Assembly (NCBI GenBank): GCA_030426865.1 | Contig: JAUHXN010000106.1 | Span: 1 to 8,938, forward strand | Direction of reading: 5' to 3' | Length of the DNA stretch: 8,938 nucleotides | Source: a bacterium | GTDB lineage: Bacteria; Bacteroidota; Ignavibacteria; Kapaibacteriales; UBA2268 | Shown: piece by piece, positions 1-7,507 of the stretch | How positions within the stretch are numbered: position 1 is the first letter of the stretch | Layout of the letters: every line of letters begins with the position of its first letter | Translations under genes and position numbers: made by a program | The notes under the pieces: model-generated | Told to the model about the DNA's origin: nothing | What the model saw: only the letters and a program-made list of their open reading frames with translations | Database searches by the model: none

Positions 1-459
1 AAAATTAGTTTTCTTAAACCACCCTGTTGATGCTACATAAACATGTGGACGGACTGGATCTATTGCAATATTGGAATATTTTATTCCAATTGTATCTTCA
101 TATTCGATATCAAATAAACTAGAAACTGTATATTGCTCATCTAAGCTTCTAACTAATCCACCATTTCCGTTTAATAATACAAATCTTAGACTATCTGGAG
201 TTAATACAAATTTAGAACCTGTAGAGAGAGGATACGGAAACGTGTGAATTAGTTCACCATTTTCTGGATTCCTTCTTTGTATTTGTCCACCTGCCCCCTC
301 TCCCACAAGCATTAATACTTCATTCTGTCCTTTCAGAAATGCCATATCTTGCACTTTTCCTTCGATTGTCCTATTCCAAACAGGAATAATCTCTGAACTT
401 GAGAGAGTATATGACATTAGAATTGTCGTGGTTAATATGGCTAATAGAACGGATTTCAT
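1..459 (-). CDS. Exported protein, possible beta-propeller (N-terminal part, runs off left edge)
   Basis: An open frame of 153 codons runs from an ATG at 459 to the window edge without a stop, so the C-terminus is missing. The start is supported by a GAGG site about seven bases upstream. Residues 1-20 form a signal peptide: MKS, a hydrophobic stretch (VLLAILTTTILM) and a small-residue Ser region. The mature part is beta-rich, with short motifs such as LTPDSLRFVLL and IDPVRPHVYVAS. These look like the repeating blades of YVTN/WD40-type propellers (time or position phrase, then value), but too little is visible to be sure. It lies 45 bases after the lipoprotein gene at 505-1233, in the same direction and with no terminator between, so the two are probably co-transcribed. 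Function is unknown. Export is well supported; the propeller call is tentative. Confidence 0.75.
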   Translation of the reverse strand, partial: MKSVLLAILTTTILMSYTLSSSEIIPVWNRTIEGKVQDMAFLKGQNEVLMLVGEGAGGQIQRRNPENGELIHTFPYPLSTGSKFVLTPDSLRFVLLNGNGGLVRSLDEQYTVSSLFDIEYEDTIGIKYSNIAIDPVRPHVYVASTGWFKKTNF

Positions 460-504
460 CTACATCCTCAATTGAGAATTATCTTATAAATACAAGCGTA
501 ATTT

Positions 505-1233
505 TTATTCGTTATATTCATCTAAGACTTTCTCATATCCACCAAGCTTTGTACTATCTATTTTATCTATATATCTTGTGTATATCAGACCTATATCTTT
601 CCCAAATCGGTATTCATATACTTCATTGTGCTTTATTTTGATAGTGTCGTTTCCTCGGTATCTATCTACATTGTATGTAACATATAGAAAACCAGTAATG
701 AATTTGACTTTGTTACCTTCGAACTCCGCTTCTGATTGATTTCGTTTGCTACCAGTGAACGCTACATATCCATTATAAACAGAATTACCAATAGTTGTAT
801 CTTCTAGGGCGAATGATACATTGTCCCAATCACCCACATAAAGATTATAAATATCTAGCCAACCGGTATATCTGAACCTAGACGAATCTGTAAGTGAGAA
901 ATACATATTCGACAAAGAAATCCTATTAGAATCAAGTGAATAGTAGAACTCATTATTAGATTTGTTCCCTTGTACTATATCTTCAGAGTCCATTACATAT
1001 GCTTTTCTACCATTATGAACTAACGTATCTACATAATATGTTGTATTTATAGCGAAACCAGCTTGTGATATATTACCGTTTGAATCTATTCCATAATAAG
1101 TATAGTCCCAAGTATCTCCGGAATCTAAAGGAAGATAGTCTCTATAGTCAAACTCTTCAACAGGAGTAACTCCATCATTACTGCACGAGTAAAACAATAT
1201 AGTAAACAAGAATATTAACAGATTAATACGCAT
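505..1233 (-). CDS. Uncharacterised lipoprotein, 242 residues
   Basis: The N-terminus MRINLLIFLFTILFYSC is a lipoprotein signal peptide, with the lipid-bearing cysteine at residue 17 (FYS-C, a relaxed Bacteroidota-type lipobox). The mature protein starts CSNDG and should be anchored in the outer membrane. Residues 33-46 read YLPLDSGDTWDYTY. This resembles the 'Y-P-L-x-x-G-x-x-W-x-Y' opening common in uncharacterised exported proteins of Bacteroidota and relatives. The rest is beta-rich and rich in Tyr, Asp and Asn, with no catalytic motif that I recognise. The start has no clear Shine-Dalgarno site. The next ATG candidates lie well past the lipobox, so this start is the sensible one. The gene follows the sppA terminator and probably has its own promoter at about 1260-1280; it likely leads a unit that includes 1-459. 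Confidence 0.85.
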   Translation of the reverse strand: MRINLLIFLFTILFYSCSNDGVTPVEEFDYRDYLPLDSGDTWDYTYYGIDSNGNISQAGFAINTTYYVDTLVHNGRKAYVMDSEDIVQGNKSNNEFYYSLDSNRISLSNMYFSLTDSSRFRYTGWLDIYNLYVGDWDNVSFALEDTTIGNSVYNGYVAFTGSKRNQSEAEFEGNKVKFITGFLYVTYNVDRYRGNDTIKIKHNEVYEYRFGKDIGLIYTRYIDKIDSTKLGGYEKVLDEYNE

Positions 1234-1263
1234 CAGTTATCAGGATTTGTGTAAAAAAGATAG

Positions 1264-1297
1264 TTTCAATATACGAAACACACTTATGATATTGAAA
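1264..1297. repeat. 9-bp perfect inverted repeat in the promoter region of the 505-1233 lipoprotein gene
   Basis: TTTCAATAT at 1264-1272 is the exact reverse complement of ATATTGAAA at 1289-1297, with 16 bases between. The left arm overlaps the candidate -10 box of the lipoprotein gene. The spacing puts the arms about two and a half helical turns apart (25 bp centre to centre), so they could be a regulator site. In AT-rich DNA this could also arise by chance. Confidence 0.35.
1268..1277 (-). promoter_or_regulatory. Candidate -10 region of the 505-1233 lipoprotein gene
   Basis: The minus strand reads TTCGTATATT, ending 34 bases before the ATG at 1233. The identical 10-mer lies upstream of the sigma factor gene (8171-8180). 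No convincing -35 box is seen 16-18 bases upstream, where the sequence is TTTTCA/TTCAAT. The motif is called because it recurs in front of an unrelated gene at a suitable distance, not because it matches a known consensus. Confidence 0.35.
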
Positions 1298-1301
1298 ATA
1301 T

Positions 1302-1336
1302 AAAAAAAAGACCCACTCTTAGTTGAGTGGGTCTTT
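1302..1336 (-). terminator. Rho-independent terminator of sppA
   Basis: AAAGACCCACTC (1307-1318) and GAGTGGGTCTTT (1325-1336) form a perfect 12-bp stem with the six-base loop 1319-1324. On the minus strand the stem runs into an unbroken T tract (complement of 1302-1309). It starts 23 bases after the sppA stop codon. On the plus strand no T tract extends beyond the stem, so it acts mainly for minus-strand transcription. It separates sppA from the downstream lipoprotein gene. Confidence 0.93.
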
Positions 1337-1359
1337 AGACAATCTATTTACTAATCAGA

Positions 1360-3303
1360 TTATTTGTATTCTATCATCTGAGGCATAGCCATTAGGAATC
1401 TTTCTTTTCTAGAAATATCGTACATAGCTAACGAGTATTTAATTTGCGACTGCATCTCTGGAGTTAAATATTCCATATTCAAAATCAGAGATTGTATAGT
1501 CGGACTAAATTCGTTCTTTACTCTCTCTACGAAGTTTTTGTTCGACATTCCCATTTGATTATCTAAACCAAACGCTTCTTTAAAAGCTTGTAAGTCGTCT
1601 TTCTTTTCTGGGTAAGGTTTGATATTAACCAATTTACCTTTTTCAACTTCTAACATATCCTTTACGTAATCGATAGTGAATTCTAACCCACCTAACTCAT
1701 CTACAAGACCTTTTTCTTTCGCGTCTCTACCAGTCCAAACTCTCCCTTTTGCTACTTCTCTAATTTGCTCTACAGTTTTACCACGGCTTTCAGCTACTCT
1801 TTCTAAAAATCTCATATATATAGTCTTAGATAGTGTGTAAAGTTTAGCTTTATCTGCATCTGTATATTTGAACAGTGGGTTCAAGAACTGAGCCGAAGTA
1901 GTAGTTGATATAGTATCAGCTGTAACACCTAACAGTTCCCTAGTTCCTTCGAAATTAGGAAGAGCCAAAATAACTCCAATAGAGCCAGTTATAGTAGATG
2001 GGTGAGCAATAATCTTATCACAAGCCATCGCCATATAGTAACCACCCGAAGCAGCTACATCACTCATCGACGCAATTACTTTCTTGCGTTTACGAGCTTC
2101 CATGATTGCTTCCCACATCTCATCTGATGCTATAACCGAGCCACCTGGAGAATCAATTCTTAATATAATAGCATCCACATCTTCATCTTCTGCTGCGTCT
2201 CGGATTTGTTCTACGAATTTAGCAGAACGTATCTCATAATCACCACCACCGAAGAAAGAATTTTCGCCGCTACCAGAGTAGATAGGACCTACACTGTTGA
2301 TGATAGCTATTGTAGTTTCTTTATCAATTTCTCCTTCTGGAGTGTACTTGCTCTTATTGTATTTTGATACTGATATTAGGTCTAATTCTTTTTTATATAA
2401 ACTATCAGCAGATAAATCTGGATATATTCTAGATTTTATGAAATCCTCAACTTGAGTTTTAGTTTTCATCCCATCTATTAACTTGTACTTGTAAAGACTA
2501 TCTACTGTGAAAAGCCCTTGATTCAATAGTGCAAGAACTTGTGATTTTTCCATTTTTCTGTGCTTAGAAACACTCTCAATAAAATCATCTTGGAATTGGT
2601 TTAGCATCACTTCCAATTGGTGACGAGAAGAATCGCTAAACTTATACTTATTATAAGAGTCTGCAGCAGATTTAAAATCCTCAAATCCGACTACATGATA
2701 TTCCATTCCTAATTTTTTATAAAGACCTGTCATAAACATCGAGCTGATACCATATCCGTTGAACTCTAGAAGCCCTTCAGTAGGCATAAATATAGAGTCC
2801 GCAGTTAGAGAGTGATAATATGTCTGCTCATCACCCGATTCGATAAAGCTATAGATAAACTTACCTGATGTTTTAAAATCTTCTAATTTAGCTTGTAGTT
2901 CAGCACCTTTTGCACGACCAACGCCACCATTAATGTTAAGTAATATACCTTTTATCTTATCATCATCTTTCGCTCTTTTTATAGATTTTAATATATCATG
3001 AAATGAAATAGATTTACTTCCACCTGAGAAAATACTAAAAGGATCTTGCTTAGTATATTCCGGAATTCCATCTGATAAATCAATAGTAAGAACAGTTTCT
3101 TCATTTACATTTACTTCAGGTTCATCGAAATCAAATGATGACCCTAAAAACGAGAAAAAACTAACTATAAAAATCACAAATAGAAGGAACACACCTCCAA
3201 TAATAGAAACCGGTATCCACCATCTTGTCTTCTTTTGAGGCCTGAAGTTAGGAGGGTAGTTTTGGCTGTTTTGGGGTGGCGTATTTTGTACATTATCTTG
3301 CAT
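1360..3303 (-). CDS. sppA: Signal peptide peptidase SppA, 67K type
   Basis: SppA is an inner-membrane serine protease that degrades leftover signal peptides, using a Ser/Lys dyad on the periplasmic side. The 647-residue length fits the long, duplicated form (E. coli 618). Residues 1-25 are a Pro/Asn/Gln-rich cytoplasmic tail ending in basic residues. About residues 28-52 are a single membrane helix (WWIPVSIIGGVFLLFVIFIV), followed by the N-terminal S49 half and then the C-terminal S49 half. The general-base lysine is K211 in FEDFKSAADSY, matching E. coli K209. The nucleophile is S419 in DVAASGGYYMA, matching E. coli S409. The LRIDSPGGS motif at 381-389 precedes it as usual, so the enzyme looks intact. 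The start has an AGGT site eight bases upstream. The gene has its own candidate promoter and terminator, making it monocistronic. An ECF-like promoter in front suggests it may belong to the regulon of the neighbouring sigma factor. Confidence 0.97.
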   Translation of the reverse strand: MQDNVQNTPPQNSQNYPPNFRPQKKTRWWIPVSIIGGVFLLFVIFIVSFFSFLGSSFDFDEPEVNVNEETVLTIDLSDGIPEYTKQDPFSIFSGGSKSISFHDILKSIKRAKDDDKIKGILLNINGGVGRAKGAELQAKLEDFKTSGKFIYSFIESGDEQTYYHSLTADSIFMPTEGLLEFNGYGISSMFMTGLYKKLGMEYHVVGFEDFKSAADSYNKYKFSDSSRHQLEVMLNQFQDDFIESVSKHRKMEKSQVLALLNQGLFTVDSLYKYKLIDGMKTKTQVEDFIKSRIYPDLSADSLYKKELDLISVSKYNKSKYTPEGEIDKETTIAIINSVGPIYSGSGENSFFGGGDYEIRSAKFVEQIRDAAEDEDVDAIILRIDSPGGSVIASDEMWEAIMEARKRKKVIASMSDVAASGGYYMAMACDKIIAHPSTITGSIGVILALPNFEGTRELLGVTADTISTTTSAQFLNPLFKYTDADKAKLYTLSKTIYMRFLERVAESRGKTVEQIREVAKGRVWTGRDAKEKGLVDELGGLEFTIDYVKDMLEVEKGKLVNIKPYPEKKDDLQAFKEAFGLDNQMGMSNKNFVERVKNEFSPTIQSLILNMEYLTPEMQSQIKYSLAMYDISRKERFLMAMPQMIEYK

Positions 3304-3348
3304 ATTGGGTACCTATAATATATTGTAATATTGCAGTAAAAGAAAGAG

Positions 3349-3376
3349 ATACGTATTTACTTTTAATTGGTTTCAA
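3349..3376 (-). promoter_or_regulatory. Candidate ECF-type promoter of sppA (TGAAAC-N16-CGTATC)
   Basis: The minus strand carries TGAAAC (complement of 3370-3375) and, exactly 16 bases on, CGTAT (complement of 3349-3353). The CGTAT box ends 45 bases before the sppA ATG. The layout equals the TGAAAC-N16-CGTA consensus of Bacillus sigma W, an ECF factor whose regulon includes sppA. The -35 box can also be read as TTGAAA for a housekeeping factor with a 19-base spacing to TATCTC, so the sigma specificity is an inference. Confidence 0.5.
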
Positions 3377-3440
3377 AACAATTCAAAAAAGATTTTCATT
3401 AAGGAAAAAAGACCATTGAACTGAAATATTACACACTATT

Positions 3441-3484
3441 GGAATAAAAATAAAATAAGCCGTACATTTTTAGTACGGCTTATT
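3441..3484 (-). terminator. Rho-independent terminator of the sigma/anti-sigma/lipoprotein operon
   Basis: AATAAGCCGTAC (3454-3465) and GTACGGCTTATT (3473-3484) form a perfect 12-bp stem with a seven-base loop (3466-3472). On the minus strand it is followed by a T-rich run (complement of 3442-3453: TTTATTTTTATT). It begins 24 bases after the stop codon of the META lipoprotein gene and separates the operon from sppA. The remaining intergenic DNA between here and sppA (3304-3440) holds the sppA promoter and no open frame that I can support. Confidence 0.92.
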
Positions 3485-3508
3485 ATAAATCATTGTGTAA
3501 ACAGGGTT

Positions 3509-4951
3509 TTATCTGACTCTGTAAAATTCAAGTGCATTATACGCATCTAAAGCTGAATAGACGATTAGTCTTTGTTGGTTAGCAGTATATGTTGTTGAAT
3601 TGTTAAGAATTCTGTCGTAATCTGCAGAGAACTTACATCCAACTTCAGTTATGCTACTAGCGACTATTTCTAAATAACTCTTATCAACTTTGTAAGTGCC
3701 GCCATAAGTGTTACAACCCGAAAAGCCACTTAGTAAACCATTCTCTTGAAAATCTAGAATAAATTGATTGAAAGCAGAGTTTGAGCCATTATCACCTAAT
3801 ACTACTTCAATCGGTATTACCTCACCTTTAGGGTAATGAACTGCTCGTAGTTTCCACTTAGTTCCTTCCAATTGTAAATTTTCTGACACATCTGACCTTT
3901 TTTCAAATACCAATGATCGAACATTACTATAGCTGGAATTAATAACTAATGATTTATCATCCGTACTAAAAGTAGTAGATTCAGACAGTATCATTTGATA
4001 TTCATCAGTGAAAGTACAATATACTTTAGTTGAAAATACATCAGTAAAACTGATATTATTGCTATTGATACTGTATTGGGCCCCATATTCGTTACAGCCA
4101 GCTACGCCAAATACCTCTGTATCATTTTTAAAAAGCAAAGTGTAATTAGCAATATCTATAGAAGTATTGTTAACTCCGACAATATCCTCAATGGATTTTA
4201 CTGTCCCGTCATTATAGATTACACTACTCAATTTCCAATCAGTACCAACTAAAGAATTAGTCTGAGTGTTACCCCTTATCAAATCAAAACCATTTACATC
4301 ACCCATCCAAGGATTCATAGCATAATGTCTAACCATACCATATTTTGTATTGTAAACAAACAATAGGCCGTGACCATCATAATAAGTTGGTGTAAAGTCA
4401 GAATAGACATCTAATCTATCATAATCTTTGTCTTTCACATTGTATTTACTAACAAACCCAAAAAATGGTTGTGAGCTATTGTTTTCAGTTATTCTCCAAT
4501 CGGTATGTTGTATTTCATTTGCATTATTAAGCGACAGCTCTAGCGAGTCTCTGTGGCCAAGTAATGGGCTGCTTGTTGCTCTTTCAGAAACTAATAGAAC
4601 CTTGTCATTATCTTTTATAAGTTTTATATATCTGACTACTCTATTGCTTGCTGCGTCACCAAAGTAATCACCTGCCAAACGTTCAGTAATCTCAAACGTA
4701 TTTCGATCTATTTCTTTGGTTATTTCCCAATGAATAGTATCATTAGTGTACTTGATAGGCATAGGGGTCATTTCCCAATATCCACTTGCGTAGAAGTGAA
4801 CAAAGCTACTTTTTTGACCAACCGCAGGAGATTCGAACTGTATATACCCTGCATCATCAACTGGATCTTTTGGGTCACCAGGACCTACATTCGGATCCTT
4901 ACAACCAACAACTATGATTAATGTCATTAATAAATAAATAATTTTTTTCAT
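3509..4951 (-). CDS. Lipoprotein with two META (HslJ-like) domains, 480 residues
   Basis: MKKIIYLLMTLIIVVGC is a lipoprotein signal peptide (lipobox VVG-C, cysteine 17), followed by a Gly/Pro/Asp-rich linker. Residues about 35-225 are an unassigned, beta-rich region. Two tandem META domains follow. The first spans about 234-351, with opening GTDWKL, hallmark VAGCNEYG (C286) and second cysteine C312. The second spans about 361-478, with opening GTKWKL, hallmark SGCNTYGGTY (C413) and second cysteine C439. META domains occur in the heat-inducible lipoprotein HslJ and in other envelope proteins; their molecular role is poorly defined. The ATG overlaps the stop of the preceding gene (ATGA, 4948-4951), which suggests translational coupling; a GAGGT site also lies nine bases upstream. 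As the last gene of the sigma operon it is probably a sensor partner or effector at the outer membrane. That role is an inference. Confidence 0.92.
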   Translation of the reverse strand: MKKIIYLLMTLIIVVGCKDPNVGPGDPKDPVDDAGYIQFESPAVGQKSSFVHFYASGYWEMTPMPIKYTNDTIHWEITKEIDRNTFEITERLAGDYFGDAASNRVVRYIKLIKDNDKVLLVSERATSSPLLGHRDSLELSLNNANEIQHTDWRITENNSSQPFFGFVSKYNVKDKDYDRLDVYSDFTPTYYDGHGLLFVYNTKYGMVRHYAMNPWMGDVNGFDLIRGNTQTNSLVGTDWKLSSVIYNDGTVKSIEDIVGVNNTSIDIANYTLLFKNDTEVFGVAGCNEYGAQYSINSNNISFTDVFSTKVYCTFTDEYQMILSESTTFSTDDKSLVINSSYSNVRSLVFEKRSDVSENLQLEGTKWKLRAVHYPKGEVIPIEVVLGDNGSNSAFNQFILDFQENGLLSGFSGCNTYGGTYKVDKSYLEIVASSITEVGCKFSADYDRILNNSTTYTANQQRLIVYSALDAYNALEFYRVR

Positions 4952-6204
4952 TTTACTAGTACCTCGAAATTTTTAGAAATAGGTATATTCGTTTTTAAAA
5001 TTTTTAGAAATATATAATTGTCATATTGTTTAGTTAAATCTGAGTTATCAGGTAGCACTATTAGCTTACCAACTATTCCAAAATCATCTCTTTTTAGATA
5101 ATCAAGCTCATATTTTAAGCCCTTATAATTTGTAGTTGGAGCTTTTACAATAAGTAAATCAAAAAACTCCCAATCTACTTCTACGTTACTAGGGCTCAGC
5201 TCAATAGAAGGAGAGAACACAGAAAATAATTCAGATAGATTTGATACTTTCACTATAGACGCATCAGTCTTTTCAGAGGCTTCTATACTAATCATTCTAT
5301 ACTCTTCATTGTAGAATTTGCCACCAGTAAATACATTATTGATAACTACTGTAGGAGTAAAATATATTGGTAATCCAGTTTTTCTAATTTTCACAAAATG
5401 ATTAGACTTTTTATTGGGTGTAAAACTAGCGTTTGTCATTACAAATGTAGAATTGACAATAATTCTACCACCTTGTTGGTTTACATCGGTGATTCTGTAA
5501 TTATGAATACCGGATTGGAACCTATTGCTCCCTACACTAATTACTAATTCAGTATCAAAATCGACTTTACTTATAAAGCTCATATCATCTAAACTATTAG
5601 CATTTGCCCAAAGCACAAACTCCGCTTCTGTATTGAATACAGTTTTCCAATTTCCCCTTGTATCAGTTGTTACATTCTCTGCAATTGTAACAAACCCATC
5701 GATATTTGGAGTAAAACCATCATCTTCGAATCTTTTACTGAAATTTACAATTGAGTTTTTTCTATTTTTTATTAGTATTACCAAAGTAGGCGCACTTAAT
5801 CTTGAGTTTATACCTATCTTTCTATTTACTATATAATCTATTTGAATATGGCCATTGTTATCTAAGTAAATCGTATCAATCGAAATTGAAGCTTTCTCTG
5901 ACATAGTTTTACCAGAAATAACTACCAAAAGGTTATTTTCTAGATTTACTCTTAGTAATTTGTCAACTAAGTCCAGATTATCCGCACTAGAATACTTTGT
6001 AATATTATTCTTAAGTTCTTGCTCATCCCTTATAACTAATTCAGCAAATACTTCAGAGTCAAACCCAAATTCTGTTTGGTCTATAACCTGATATTCGACT
6101 ATATCTTTGATATCTCGTTCAGTATCGGGCTCAGCGATATTTGGCTCTTTACAAGAAGTAAAAAGTAAAATGGCCGTAAGAAATATGTAAATATTTTTTC
6201 TCAT
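4948..6204 (-). CDS. Lipoprotein with three PrcB-like repeats, 418 residues
   Basis: MRKNIYIFLTAILLFTSC gives a lipoprotein signal peptide (FTS-C, cysteine 18), followed by KEPNIAEPD. The mature protein contains three diverged units of about 110 residues. Each has a 'query' helix, a hydrophobic strand, an ordering strand and a closing 'V-x-I-x-K' strand. Unit 1 spans about 37-147 (EQELKNNI ... NLLVVISGKT ... TLVILIKN). Unit 2 spans about 172-285 (EAEFVLWA ... FDTELVISVGSN ... HNYRITDV ... HFVKIRKTGLPIYF). Unit 3 spans about 302-412 (LSELFSVF ... FFDLLIVKAPT ... YIFLKILKT). Unit 2 fits the PrcB C-terminal-like fold known from the Treponema protease-complex protein. The other two are assigned by their similarity to it. 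There is no catalytic site. The ATG overlaps the preceding stop by one base (TAATG), with only a weak ribosome site, so translation is probably coupled. The role in sigma signalling is inferred from the operon alone. Confidence 0.88.
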   Translation of the reverse strand: MRKNIYIFLTAILLFTSCKEPNIAEPDTERDIKDIVEYQVIDQTEFGFDSEVFAELVIRDEQELKNNITKYSSADNLDLVDKLLRVNLENNLLVVISGKTMSEKASISIDTIYLDNNGHIQIDYIVNRKIGINSRLSAPTLVILIKNRKNSIVNFSKRFEDDGFTPNIDGFVTIAENVTTDTRGNWKTVFNTEAEFVLWANANSLDDMSFISKVDFDTELVISVGSNRFQSGIHNYRITDVNQQGGRIIVNSTFVMTNASFTPNKKSNHFVKIRKTGLPIYFTPTVVINNVFTGGKFYNEEYRMISIEASEKTDASIVKVSNLSELFSVFSPSIELSPSNVEVDWEFFDLLIVKAPTTNYKGLKYELDYLKRDDFGIVGKLIVLPDNSDLTKQYDNYIFLKILKTNIPISKNFEVLVK

Positions 6205-7490
6205 TAGAATTGAACACTTATTCCGTAATTGACACCTATTTTTCCTGAGTTGAATCTATCTCCTTGATATTGGAAAGACATATTGTTGTATTCTAATCCT
6301 ATAATCATATTTAGATTCTCGTAAGGTGAGTACATAAACCCACCCATAAGTCTACCAACAACACCTATTTTGTTACCACCGAAAGTAAATTGAGCAAATG
6401 GGTCTAGAGTAGCACTCATATCATAACTGTAACGACCTAGCAAACTTAGTGTAGTGAAGTTCGGTTCTTGTCTATATAGATAAGTAACATCGTTAATGTC
6501 TTCACCCGTAAACTCTAGTAAGAAAGTCTCTTGTCTGATTTCTGAGCCAACAGAAAATCCATTCTCAAAATTATATAAAATAGAAAGTGAGTTATTGTTG
6601 AATTGAGATAAATCAGTCTTCTCAAATTCATACGAATTAGAATGGAATGTTTGGCTTCCTTTCCACTCTGCTGACCAACTGCTAGTACCGTTAGTAGGTT
6701 GTAAAAGCATAGGTTCTATATTACTTTCAGGTTTAACGGAGCTCAATTGCTCTTGTAATTTGAGATTAGTAATACCAAGTTCACTAATTAACTTTTCATT
6801 TTCTTTTTGTTTTTCACTCAAATCTTGATAATTATCATTATTCAAGTTTAGATTACGCTGCAATGTTCTAACTTCATAACTTAATGTAGCTATTTCAGAT
6901 TTCTGACTCATTATCATAGTATTCTGTTCTTCAATCTTAGATGCATAGTCGCTTAATTGACTTTGCAATTCGTTGTTTATCACCATAGCGCGTTCGTACA
7001 TTCCTTTATATTTGGAATCCTCATTATAAACTTTTACTTCTTTAGAAGAGACAATTGGTGCTTCGTTTGGAATTTCTAATACAAGTTGTTGAGTTAAATG
7101 CGATGGATTGATTTCCTTAATATCGTTTTTATCACCTGTACCTATACTCCAAAGTAAAATAGCAGTAACAAAAGCTGATAATGCACCAGTTGCTAAAAGC
7201 GATTTAAAACCATATCCTACAGCAGAACCAGCAGTTGCAGCGCCAACCCCGCCAGTAACAGCATCAGCAACTGGAATAGAAAGACCAAGAGCAGCAAATA
7301 CGGCTTTCTTAGACTTTTTATTTTTTACAAATGCTTTTCTATTGTTTTTAATAGCACCAGATATAGCAAGCAAATTTTTGAATTCACTTCTAAGCAATTC
7401 ATTACTAGCCATTTCACTAAAAAGCTCTTGCTCTAGTGATGGATCCAAATCTCCTTCTACGAAACTATTAATTTTCTCAAATTCACTCAT
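6204..7490 (-). CDS. Predicted dual membrane-spanning anti-sigma factor with C-terminal outer-membrane barrel, 428 residues
   Basis: Residues 1-48 (SFVEGDLDPSLEQELFSEM...LRSEF) align by eye with the anti-sigma domain of zf-HC2 proteins, but the His and Cys zinc ligands are absent. A basic stretch (RKAFVKNKKSKK, 51-62) precedes a Gly/Ala-rich hydrophobic region (63-93) and a clear membrane helix (about 97-117). Residues about 160-252 are a heptad-rich coiled coil (MYERAMVINNELQSQLSDYA and onward). Residues about 270-428 alternate as about eight beta strands and end in KIGVNYGISVQF; a terminal Phe is the usual signal for outer-membrane barrel assembly. The expected topology is N-terminus in the cytoplasm, coiled coil across the periplasm, barrel in the outer membrane. 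The gene lies 17 bases after the ECF sigma gene, and an AAAGGT site supports the start. The plan resembles the Dma proteins of Bacteroides. The alternative, an ordinary anti-sigma with a soluble beta domain, is less likely given the C-terminus. Confidence 0.85.
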   Translation of the reverse strand: MSEFEKINSFVEGDLDPSLEQELFSEMASNELLRSEFKNLLAISGAIKNNRKAFVKNKKSKKAVFAALGLSIPVADAVTGGVGAATAGSAVGYGFKSLLATGALSAFVTAILLWSIGTGDKNDIKEINPSHLTQQLVLEIPNEAPIVSSKEVKVYNEDSKYKGMYERAMVINNELQSQLSDYASKIEEQNTMIMSQKSEIATLSYEVRTLQRNLNLNNDNYQDLSEKQKENEKLISELGITNLKLQEQLSSVKPESNIEPMLLQPTNGTSSWSAEWKGSQTFHSNSYEFEKTDLSQFNNNSLSILYNFENGFSVGSEIRQETFLLEFTGEDINDVTYLYRQEPNFTTLSLLGRYSYDMSATLDPFAQFTFGGNKIGVVGRLMGGFMYSPYENLNMIIGLEYNNMSFQYQGDRFNSGKIGVNYGISVQF

Positions 7491-7507
7491 ATCAGTTACC
7501 TTTCGGT

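Noticed and set aside
467..476. Perfect palindrome CTCAATTGAG before the 1-459 gene
   Set aside because: It overlaps the ribosome-binding site within a 45-base gap inside a probable operon. It is short and AT-rich, with no second copy, so there is no reason to call an operator.
399..641. Plus-strand open frame of 80 codons
   Set aside because: It lies across the ends of two well-supported minus-strand genes, has low-complexity composition and no signal or domain.
3304..3508. sppA as a fifth gene of the sigma operon
   Set aside because: A perfect 12-bp terminator with a T-rich tail stands between them, and sppA has its own candidate promoter. Any link is through regulation, not a shared transcript.
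5525..5836. Plus-strand open frame of 103 codons
   Set aside because: Antisense shadow of the PrcB-repeat lipoprotein gene. Its hydrophobic look comes from the complement of Asn/Lys-rich codons.
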